Assembly (NCBI GenBank): GCA_040879985.1
Contig: JBBDJH010000002.1
Location: forward strand, 124,001-188,000
DNA from: VRUE01 sp040879985
GTDB lineage: Bacteria; Actinomycetota; Thermoleophilia; Solirubrobacterales; 70-9
Direction of reading: 5' to 3'
Length of the DNA stretch: 64,000 bases
The translations under genes were made by a program, and so were the position numbers. Of the stretch, positions 43,134 to 50,223 are shown in pieces (position 1 is the first letter of the stretch; each line of letters opens with the position of its first letter). The notes under the pieces are model-generated. The model ran no database searches. It worked only from the letters and a program-made list of their open reading frames with translations, and was not told the origin of the DNA.

Positions 43134-43142
43134 GGCCGCCGC

Positions 43143-44282
43143 ATGGCCACCTCGACTTCAGTCCTGATTCCCGCCGAGCTCAAGCCCGCCGATGGGCGCT
43201 TTGGCTGCGGCCCGTCCAAGGTTCGCCGCGAGGCGCTGGCCGCCCTGGCCGAGCGTGCCGACCTGATCGGCACCTCGCACCGACAGGCGCCCGTGCGCGA
43301 TCTCGTCGGCCGCGTCCGCGCCGGCCTCGGCGAGCTGTTCTCGCTCCCCGACGGCTACGAGGTGGCGCTTGGCAACGGCGGCGCGACCGCCTTCTGGGAC
43401 GCCGCCGCGGCCTGGCTGGTCCGCGAGCGCGCCCTGCACCTCAGCTACGGCGAGTTCTCCTCGAAGTTCGCCAAGGCGACGGCGGGCGCCCCCTTCCTCG
43501 CCGACCCGATCGTGGTCGAGGCCGAGCCCGGCGACGCCCCGGCGCCGGTCGCCGACCCGGATGCCGACGCGATCGCCTGGGCGCACAACGAGACCTCGAC
43601 CGGGGTGATGGTCGACGTGCTGCGCCCCGAGGGCGCCGGCGAAGCCCTGGTGCTCGTCGACGGGACCTCGGGCGCCGGCGGGCTGCCGCTCGACGCCGCC
43701 CAGGCCGACGCCTATTACTTCGCGCCGCAAAAGGCCTTCGGCGCCGACGGCGGCCTCTGGCTGGCCCTACTGAGCCCAGCCGCAATCGAGCGGATTGGGC
43801 AGCTCGACGGCGCCGCCGACCGCTGGCAGCCCGCCTTCCTCTCGCTGCAGACCGCGATCGAGAACTCGCGCAAGGACCAGACCTACAACACGCCGGCCTT
43901 GGCGACCCTGCTGCTGCTCGCCGACCAGGTTGAGTGGATGCTGGCCGGCGGCGGGCTCGACTGGTGCGTGCAGCGCACCGGGACTTCCTCCGGGCACCTC
44001 TACGGCTGGGCCGAGGCGGCCGAGTTCGCCAGCCCCTTCGTCGCCGATCCGGCGAAGCGCTCGCTGGTCGTCGGCACGATCGATTTCGCCGACGCGATCG
44101 ACGCCGCCGCCCTCGCCGCGATCCTGCGCGCCAACGGCATCGTCGACATCGAGCCCTACCGCAAGCTCGGCCGCAACCAGCTGCGGGTTGGCATGTTCCC
44201 CGCGGTCGACCCGGCCGACATCGAAGCGCTCACCGCCTGCATCGACTGGACGATCGAGAACGCACCGGAGGTGACGCGATGA
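43143..44282 (+). CDS. serC: Phosphoserine aminotransferase (actinobacterial type)
   Basis: PLP enzyme forming phosphoserine from 3-phosphohydroxypyruvate, 379 aa. The N-terminus IPAELKPADGRFGCGPSKVR and the segment LIGTSHRQAPVRDLVGRVR are typical of the actinobacterial SerC group. The PLP lysine lies in YYFAPQKAFGADGGLW. Downstream serA starts within its stop codon (ATGA), giving a serine operon in which serA is translationally coupled. It supplies serine to cysE/cysK at 14-15.6 kb. Confidence 0.93.
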   Translation: MATSTSVLIPAELKPADGRFGCGPSKVRREALAALAERADLIGTSHRQAPVRDLVGRVRAGLGELFSLPDGYEVALGNGGATAFWDAAAAWLVRERALHLSYGEFSSKFAKATAGAPFLADPIVVEAEPGDAPAPVADPDADAIAWAHNETSTGVMVDVLRPEGAGEALVLVDGTSGAGGLPLDAAQADAYYFAPQKAFGADGGLWLALLSPAAIERIGQLDGAADRWQPAFLSLQTAIENSRKDQTYNTPALATLLLLADQVEWMLAGGGLDWCVQRTGTSSGHLYGWAEAAEFASPFVADPAKRSLVVGTIDFADAIDAAALAAILRANGIVDIEPYRKLGRNQLRVGMFPAVDPADIEALTACIDWTIENAPEVTR

Positions 44283-45859
44283 AGGTCCTGGTCAAGGAGA
44301 AGATCGCCGACTCGGGGGTGGATCTGCTGCGCGAGAGCTTCGAGGTCGACCTCGGGCTGGAGATGTCCGACGAGGAGCTGCGCGAGGCGATCGGTTCCTA
44401 CGACGCGATCCTCGTCCGCTCGGCGACCCAGGTGACGGCGGAGCTGATTGAGCGGGCCGAGCGGCTCAAGGTGATCGGCCGCGCCGGCACCGGCGTCGAC
44501 AACGTCGACATCGCGGCCGCCACCCGGCGCGGGATCGTCGTCGCCAACGCTCCCGAATCGAATTCGGTTGCCGCGGCCGAGCACACCCTGGCGCTGATGC
44601 TCACCCTCTGCCGCAACGTCGCGCGGGCCCACTCCTCGCTAACCGGCGGCGCCTGGGAGCGACCGAAGTTCAAGGGCGCCGAGCTCTACGGCAAGACGCT
44701 CGGCGTGATCGGCTTCGGCCGGATCGGGCAGCTCGTCGCCAGGCGGGCGCAGGGCTTCGAGATGGACGTGCTCGCCTTTGACAAGTTCGTCTCCGCGGAG
44801 CGCTTCCGTGAGCTCGGCGTCGAGGGCGTCGAGCAGCTCGACGAGCTGCTCGGCCGCTCCGACATCGTCACCCTGCACGTGCCGAAGACTCCGGAGACGA
44901 TCGACCTGATCGACGCCGACGCGGTCGCGGCGATGAAGCAGGGGGCCCGGGTGATCAACTGCGCCCGCGGCGAGCTGGTCGACCTCGAGGCCGTGCTGGC
45001 CGGGCTGGAGTCGGGCAAGCTGGGCGGCGCGGCACTCGACGTCTTCCCGGCCGAGCCCTTCACCGAGCATCCGCTGTTCGGCCGCGACGACGTCGTCGTC
45101 ACCCCGCACCTGGGCGCCTCGACCGCCGAGGCCCAGGACCGCGCCGGAGTCGTGACGGCGGAACAGGTGATCGCGGCGCTGAGCGGCGGCGTCGTCACCA
45201 ACGCGGTCAACATCGCCGCGGTCCGCCCGGAGGAGATGGAGGCGCTGGCGCCGTTCGTGCCGCTCTGCGAAAAGCTCGGGCGGCTCGCGCAGGGCCTCGG
45301 CGACGGCTCGGTCGACGGCGTCGCCGTCGAGTTCCGCGGCCGCATCGCCTCCTATGACACCCGCCTACTGGGGATCGCCGTCCTGGTCGGGATCCTCTCC
45401 GGCCACACCGAGGAGCCGGTCAACCTGGTCAACGCGCCGCAGATGGCCGAGGAGCGGGGGATCGAGCTGGTCGAGACCAAGGACGGCGGCTCCGAGGACT
45501 TCACCGAGCTGATCACCGTGCGCCTCGGCTCTGGCGAGAACGCGGTCGGGGTCGCCGGCACCGGCGTCGGGCCGCGCAACGAGCCCTACCTGGTCTCGGT
45601 CCTGGGCGAGAGATTCTACCTGCCCTTCGCCGATCACCTGGCCGTCTTCTCCTACGCCGACCGGCCGGGGATGATCGGCCGGGTGGGGACGATGTTCGGC
45701 GAGCAGGGGGTAAACATCATCTCCGCCGCGGTCGGCGCCGAGCCCGGTGGCGATCGCGCGGTGATGGCGCTGACCACCGACGCGCCGGTGCGGGCGGAGA
45801 CGATCGCCAAGATCCTCGAGCTCGACGGCTTCTCGGTCGGTCGCTCGGTCGATCTGTGA
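44279..45859 (+). CDS. serA: D-3-phosphoglycerate dehydrogenase
   Basis: First enzyme of serine synthesis, long form, 526 aa. The NAD site is GVIGFGRIGQLVARRAQGF, and the catalytic segments are INCARGELVDLEAV and VTPHLGASTAEAQDRAG (His). The intervening (ASB) domain precedes a C-terminal ACT domain (LAVFSYADRPGMIGRVGTMFGEQGVNIISAAVG) that usually mediates serine feedback. The ATG overlaps the serC TGA. Confidence 0.95.
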   Translation: MKVLVKEKIADSGVDLLRESFEVDLGLEMSDEELREAIGSYDAILVRSATQVTAELIERAERLKVIGRAGTGVDNVDIAAATRRGIVVANAPESNSVAAAEHTLALMLTLCRNVARAHSSLTGGAWERPKFKGAELYGKTLGVIGFGRIGQLVARRAQGFEMDVLAFDKFVSAERFRELGVEGVEQLDELLGRSDIVTLHVPKTPETIDLIDADAVAAMKQGARVINCARGELVDLEAVLAGLESGKLGGAALDVFPAEPFTEHPLFGRDDVVVTPHLGASTAEAQDRAGVVTAEQVIAALSGGVVTNAVNIAAVRPEEMEALAPFVPLCEKLGRLAQGLGDGSVDGVAVEFRGRIASYDTRLLGIAVLVGILSGHTEEPVNLVNAPQMAEERGIELVETKDGGSEDFTELITVRLGSGENAVGVAGTGVGPRNEPYLVSVLGERFYLPFADHLAVFSYADRPGMIGRVGTMFGEQGVNIISAAVGAEPGGDRAVMALTTDAPVRAETIAKILELDGFSVGRSVDL

Positions 45860-45949
45860 AGAAGATCGAAAGGCGCCGCAACGTAGGCGGATCCGTGCTG
45901 TTCTTCTTGTAGACGCTCCGACCCGATCGGTGGCGGGGACGACTTACCG

Positions 45950-46528
45950 ATGAAGAGGCTTCTGCTCATCTCGCTCGCTCTGCTGGCTCTGCTGGCCCCC
46001 CTCGGCGCGCACGGGGCGCCGAAGACCTACACGGTGCTGCTCGCCGGCGGCGACGAAGCGAACACGATCAAGGTCTGGCTGACCCCGGACGGGCGCCAGT
46101 ACGTGATCGACTCGGTCGTACAGCTCGAAGTCGGCGGGACCATCTGCGCGAACCCGGTGGAGAACCCGAACGAGCTGATCTGCGACGCCCCCTCGATCGC
46201 CGGCTTCGAAGTCAACGCCGGCGGCGGCGGCGACCGCGTCGCGGTCGCCAAGAACGTCGTCGTGCCGGTGACGATGCGCGGCGGCGCCGGCGACGACCTG
46301 CTGATCGGCGGGGCGGGCAGCGACAAGCTGATCGGCGGCAGCGGCGAGGACCGCCTGATCGGCTGGCGCGGCGACGATCAGCTTTACGGCGGGCCGGGCG
46401 ACGACCTGCTGATCGGCGGGCCCGGCGACGACCTGCTGCGCGGCGGCCCGGGCGTCGACAGGCTCAAGGGCGGCCCCGGAACCGACGGCCTGCGCCAGAA
46501 CAACCGGCGCGGCGGCGCAACTCCCTAA
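45950..46528 (+). CDS. Secreted RTX-repeat calcium-binding protein
   Basis: 192-aa exported protein. Signal peptide KRLLLISLALLALLAPLGAHGA, then a short beta-rich domain (to about residue 100, with one Cys pair), then about eight nonapeptide repeats of the RTX type (GGAGDDLLI, GGAGSDKLI, GGSGEDRLI, GGPGDDLLI and relatives) forming a Ca-binding parallel beta roll. It has no catalytic domain or type I secretion signal, so it is probably Sec-exported and wall-associated. Its stop overlaps that of the convergent transporter gene (CTAA). Confidence 0.88.
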   Translation: MKRLLLISLALLALLAPLGAHGAPKTYTVLLAGGDEANTIKVWLTPDGRQYVIDSVVQLEVGGTICANPVENPNELICDAPSIAGFEVNAGGGGDRVAVAKNVVVPVTMRGGAGDDLLIGGAGSDKLIGGSGEDRLIGWRGDDQLYGGPGDDLLIGGPGDDLLRGGPGVDRLKGGPGTDGLRQNNRRGGATP

Positions 46529-47880
46529 GCCGCGGTCCGCTCGGGCTTGCCGCGGTGGATCAAGCGGCCGCCGACGAAGAAGAGCGCAACCAGGAAGCCG
46601 AGCAGCGAGAGGCCGGCGTCGAGGCGGAAGGCCGCTTGGATGCCCTCGACGAAGGAGTCCTGGGCGGCGAAGACCGTCGTGGTCAGGCCGAGGCCAATCG
46701 CCCCGCCGGCGATCTGGCACATGTAGAGGATGCCGCCGGCGAGGCTGCTCTGCGAGTCCTCGACCGAGGTGACGCCGGCCGTCGTCGCGGTCGGGTAGAA
46801 GCTGCCGATGCCGATCCCGAGCACGAACATCCCGGGGACCAGGGCGGTGTAGCCGGAGCCCTCGCCCACCTGCGAGAAGAGGAAGGGGGCCACGGCGATG
46901 CAGGCTGCGCCGAGCACCGCCAGCGGCTTCGCCCCGAGGCGGTTGTAGAGCGGGCCGGCGACGAAGGAGACGACGGCGAAGGTGGCCAGGAAGGGCAACA
47001 CGCCGACGCCGGCCTCGAGCGGCGAGTAGCCGAGGTGCTTCTGCATGAACTGCGGCAGGTAGAGCAGAGCGGCGAAGAAGGTCGCCGACATCAGCGTGAT
47101 CGCCACGCAGGAGGCGCGGAAGCTCTCGTTTTTCATCACCGTCCGCGGCACCAGGGCGCTCAGGCCCGCCCGCCGCTCGATCGGCACGAAGGCGGCGATC
47201 AGCACCGCCGCGAGGGCGAACATCCCGATCACGCGCGGGTCGCCCCAGCCCCAGTCGTCGACCTGGTCGAGGCCGACCAGCAGCGAGACGAGGCCGACCG
47301 AGAGCGCCGCGATCCCCGCGTAGTCGATCCGTCGATCGCCGCCCTGCGGCTCCTCGACGTGGACCAGGTAGTAGGTCACGACGACGGCGAAGAGCGCGAT
47401 CGGCACGTTGAGGAAGAAGATCCAGCGCCAACTCAGCGCGTCGGTGAGGACGCCGCCGAGCAGCGGCCCGATCGCGTTGCCCAGCCCGGCCGCGCCGAGG
47501 ATGATCCCGCCCGCCAGCCCGGCCTTCTCCTTGGGCAGCAGCTCGAAGGTCATGCCGAGGATCGCCGGCCACATCAGGGCGCCGCCGATCCCCATCGCGA
47601 CTCTGGTCGCGATCAGCCAGCTCTCCGTCTGCGCGGCGCCGCCGAGCGCCGACATCGAGGCGAAGATCGCGCTGCCGAGGAAGAAGGCGCGGCGGCGGCC
47701 GAACATGTCGGCGAGGCGGCCGCCGGTGACGATCATCACGCCGAAGGTGAGCGCGTAGGCGTTGACGACCCACTGGATCGTGGTGACGTTGGTGGAGAAG
47801 TCCTTCTCCATCGTCGGGATCGCGACGTTGATCGCCGAGAAGTCGTTGGCGATCACGAGCACGCTCATGCCCATCGCCAA
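46525..47880 (-). CDS. MFS drug/metabolite exporter, DHA2-like
   Basis: Polytopic major-facilitator protein (about 451 aa, 14 helices predicted from hydrophobicity). It resembles EmrB/QacA exporters: FSAINVAIPTMEKDFSTNVTTIQWVVNAYALTFG at helix 1, GGRLADMFGRRRAFFLG (motif A), ATRVAMGIGGALMWPAILGM (motif B), GNAIGPLLGGVLTDALSWRWIFFLNVPI (motif C). The start is uncertain: the TTG at 47880 and the ATG at 47874 both lie inside the usual first-helix lead-in (homology continues upstream as ARLDRTTILALLA without an ATG), so initiation may use a rarer codon. Substrate unknown. Confidence 0.86.
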   Translation of the reverse strand: MAMGMSVLVIANDFSAINVAIPTMEKDFSTNVTTIQWVVNAYALTFGVMIVTGGRLADMFGRRRAFFLGSAIFASMSALGGAAQTESWLIATRVAMGIGGALMWPAILGMTFELLPKEKAGLAGGIILGAAGLGNAIGPLLGGVLTDALSWRWIFFLNVPIALFAVVVTYYLVHVEEPQGGDRRIDYAGIAALSVGLVSLLVGLDQVDDWGWGDPRVIGMFALAAVLIAAFVPIERRAGLSALVPRTVMKNESFRASCVAITLMSATFFAALLYLPQFMQKHLGYSPLEAGVGVLPFLATFAVVSFVAGPLYNRLGAKPLAVLGAACIAVAPFLFSQVGEGSGYTALVPGMFVLGIGIGSFYPTATTAGVTSVEDSQSSLAGGILYMCQIAGGAIGLGLTTTVFAAQDSFVEGIQAAFRLDAGLSLLGFLVALFFVGGRLIHRGKPERTAA

Positions 47881-47931
47881 AAGCGCCAGGATCGTGGTGC
47901 GGTCGAGCCTTGCGATCGGGGCAGCCTACGC

Positions 47932-47937
47932 TAAGCT
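47932..47937 (+). promoter_or_regulatory. -10 element of the leucine leader/leuA transcript
   Basis: TAAGCT ends 10 nt before the leader-peptide ATG at 47948. TACGCT begins a few bases further upstream as an alternative. Confidence 0.35.
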
Positions 47938-47944
47938 GGGACGG

Positions 47945-48070
47945 CGAATGACCCACCGGCCCGACAGCCTGTCGCTACTCCTTCTCCTCCCCCTTCGGGG
48001 GGAATAGCGCTGGGCGGCGCGAGGGCCGCGAGGGACAAGGTCATTCGGAAGAGTTGGAGAAGGAGGTAGC
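47945..48070 (+). promoter_or_regulatory. Translational attenuator of leuA
   Basis: Two crossing, hence competing, helices can form in the leader RNA. Helix 1: CGAATGACC (47945-47953, covering the leader start codon) with GGTCATTCG (48039-48047). Helix 2: GCTACTCCTTCTCC (47974-47987, the Leu codons of the leader peptide) with GGAGAAGGAGGTAGC (48056-48070, the leuA Shine-Dalgarno region), 14 pairs with one bulged G. A CCCCC-TTC-GGGGG hairpin lies between. A ribosome stalled at the Leu codons would cover the anti-Shine-Dalgarno strand and free leuA. There is no U-tract, so translational rather than transcriptional control is inferred. Confidence 0.65.
47948..48007 (+). CDS. leuL: leu operon leader peptide
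   Basis: A 19-residue peptide, MTHRPDSLSLLLLLPLRGE, ending in TAG 69 nt before leuA. Eight of its residues are... seven to eight leucines cluster in the middle, encoded by varied Leu codons (CTG, CTA, CTC, CTT), as in known leucine attenuators. The peptide would act through ribosome stalling when charged Leu-tRNA is scarce. The name follows functional analogy with other leuA leaders, not sequence homology. Confidence 0.7.
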   Translation: MTHRPDSLSLLLLLPLRGE

Positions 48071-48076
48071 AAGTCC

Positions 48077-49663
48077 ATGAGTCCCGCAGCCGGCGCAAAC
48101 CGCGTCCACATCTTCGACACCACCCTGCGCGATGGCGAGCAGTCGCCCGGCATCTCGCTGAACACGGCCGAAAAGGTCGAGATCGCCCAGCAACTGGCGC
48201 GGCTCGGCGTCGACGTGATCGAGGCCGGCTTCCCGATCACCTCGCCCGGCGACTTCGAGGCGGTCGAGGCGATCTCACGCCGGGTCGAGGGGCCGACGAT
48301 CTGCGGCCTCGCCCGCACCCACAAGGCCGACATCGACGCCGCCTGGGGGGCGATCCGCGACGCCGCCAGGCCGCGCATCCACACCTTCATCTCGACCTCC
48401 GACATCCACATCGAGCACCAGCTGCAGACCGACCGCGAGGACGTCAAGGGACAGGCCCGCGCCGCGGTCGCCCTGGCCCGCTCCTACTGCGACGACGTCG
48501 AGTTCTCGCCGATGGACGCGACCCGGGCCGACGTCGAGTTCACCGCCGAGGTCTGCGCGATCGCGGTCGAGCAGGGGGCGACCGTCATCAACATCCCCGA
48601 CACGGTCGGCTACACCACCCCGGAGGAGTACGCGGACTACTTCCGCCGCCTCTACGAGCTGGTCCCGGCGCTGCGCGGGGTCGAGACCTCGGTCCACTGC
48701 CACGACGACCTGGGGATGGCGGTCGCCAACTCCTACGCGGGCGTGCTGGCGGGCGCCCGCCAGGTCGAGTGCGCGGTCAACGGGATCGGCGAGCGTGCCG
48801 GCAACTGCTCGCTGGAGGAGATCGTGATGCTGATCAAGACGAGGGAGGACGTGCACGGACTGCACAGCGGGCTCGACAGCCGCGAGCTGGCCCGCACCAG
48901 CCGCATGGTCTCGCGGCTGACCGGCTACGCGATCCAGCCCAACAAGGCGATCGTCGGGCGCAACGCCTTCGCCCACGAGTCCGGCATCCACCAGGACGGC
49001 GTGCTGAAGGAGCGCTCGACCTACGAGATCATGGACGCGACCGAAGTCGGGCTCGAGTCGAACTCGATCGTGCTCGGCAAGCACTCCGGCCGCCACGCCC
49101 TGCGCGACGCGCTCGAACAGCTCGGCTTCAAGATCGAGGGCAACGCCCTCAACGCGGCGTTCAAGCGCTTCAAGGAGATCGCCGACCGCAAGAAGCAGGT
49201 CACCGCGCTGGACCTGGAGGCGATCGTCTCCGACGAGATGCGCGAGAAGGAGGACTCCCACGAGCTGGCCTGGTTCGAGGTCGAGGCCGGCTCACGGCGC
49301 GAGCCGCTGGCCCGGGTTGCGGTAACCCTGCCCTCCGGCGCCGAGGTGGTCGGCGAGTCGGGCGGCGACGGCCCGGTCGACGCGATCTTCCACGCGATCC
49401 AGAAGGCCACCGAGACCGAGTGCGAGCTGCGCCAGTACACGGTCGAGGCGGTGACCGGCGGCGAGGACGCGCTCGGCCAGGTGACGGTGATGCTGCGCGC
49501 GGCGGGACGGCTGGCGACCGGCCAGGGGGTCGCGACCGACATCCTCGAGGCATCGGCGAGGGCCTACGTGCGAGCGCTCTCCAACGCGCTCGAGGGCGCC
49601 GCGATTCGCGAGGCCGAGGCGGCCACCGCCGAGGCCGCAACCGAGCGCACCCCGGGCCCGTGA
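48077..49663 (+). CDS. leuA: 2-Isopropylmalate synthase
   Basis: Committed step of leucine synthesis (2-ketoisovalerate + acetyl-CoA), 528 aa. The catalytic barrel begins HIFDTTLRDGEQSPGISLN. The metal ligands lie in SVHCHDDLGMAVANSYAGVLAGA, with NGIGERAGNCSLEE following, then RNAFAHESGIHQDG. The C-terminal about 140 residues are the LeuA regulatory domain for leucine feedback. The ATG at 48077 is preceded by AGGAGG, one of the strongest ribosome sites in the window, and that site is complementary to the leader-peptide Leu codons. Confidence 0.96.
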   Translation: MSPAAGANRVHIFDTTLRDGEQSPGISLNTAEKVEIAQQLARLGVDVIEAGFPITSPGDFEAVEAISRRVEGPTICGLARTHKADIDAAWGAIRDAARPRIHTFISTSDIHIEHQLQTDREDVKGQARAAVALARSYCDDVEFSPMDATRADVEFTAEVCAIAVEQGATVINIPDTVGYTTPEEYADYFRRLYELVPALRGVETSVHCHDDLGMAVANSYAGVLAGARQVECAVNGIGERAGNCSLEEIVMLIKTREDVHGLHSGLDSRELARTSRMVSRLTGYAIQPNKAIVGRNAFAHESGIHQDGVLKERSTYEIMDATEVGLESNSIVLGKHSGRHALRDALEQLGFKIEGNALNAAFKRFKEIADRKKQVTALDLEAIVSDEMREKEDSHELAWFEVEAGSRREPLARVAVTLPSGAEVVGESGGDGPVDAIFHAIQKATETECELRQYTVEAVTGGEDALGQVTVMLRAAGRLATGQGVATDILEASARAYVRALSNALEGAAIREAEAATAEAATERTPGP

Positions 49664-49677
49664 GCAGCCGGGTGCGG

Positions 49678-50124
49678 TCAGCGACGCTCGAGGTCCTCGT
49701 CGATCCGGTGCGCGACGACGATCTCCACGCTGGCTATCGAGAGGTAGAGCGCCGTTGCGGCGAACGAGCCCAGCGCCCAGGCGATCGCCCCCGGGATCGT
49801 CGCGATCAGAGCCGCGGCGCCGAAGGCGACGCCGATCGCGACAACATGAATCGCCCCGGCACGGATCAGGTCGACACCCTCGGCCTGAAGCGGCTGCGGC
49901 GCCATTCGCTCGGCAACGACCCCGAGCAGCGCGAAGGCGGCAACGGCACCGAGGATAAAGAGAGTCAACTCGGGAACGTCCGGATTGCCGTGCCGGTTGG
50001 TCAGCGCTCCATGGGTTGCCCAGACGGTCAGCGCATAGCCATAGGGCATCGCGCTTCCGCGTAGGACCGTGGTCAGCGCCTGGATCGGCTGCCGCCGATC
50101 TTGGTCGATCATCGCCCGGACCAT
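49678..50124 (-). CDS. Small integral membrane protein
   Basis: 148-aa protein with about four hydrophobic helices (PYGYALTVWATHGAL, LTLFILGAVAAFALLGVVA, AIHVVAIGVAFGAAALIATI, AIAWALGSFAATALYLSIAS) and a charged C-terminus. Family not recognised. I choose the ATG at 50124 since GGAGG (plus-strand CCTCC, 50132-50136) sits 7 nt before it; a GTG at 50145 also keeps the frame. It converges on leuA with 14 nt between stops. Confidence 0.75.
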   Translation of the reverse strand: MVRAMIDQDRRQPIQALTTVLRGSAMPYGYALTVWATHGALTNRHGNPDVPELTLFILGAVAAFALLGVVAERMAPQPLQAEGVDLIRAGAIHVVAIGVAFGAAALIATIPGAIAWALGSFAATALYLSIASVEIVVAHRIDEDLERR

Positions 50125-50223
50125 ACGTCGCCCTCCGGTTGCCACGTCCGATCCAGATTCCTGTCACACAATTTCTTATTTCCGCGCACCACCCGCGCGC
50201 CCGGAGCCAGCAGGCTCGGACCC

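Noticed and set aside
47989..48003. CCCCC-TTC-GGGGG hairpin in the leuA leader as a Rho-independent terminator
   Set aside because: No U-tract follows and it lies within the leader peptide coding sequence; the Shine-Dalgarno pairing is the better explanation.
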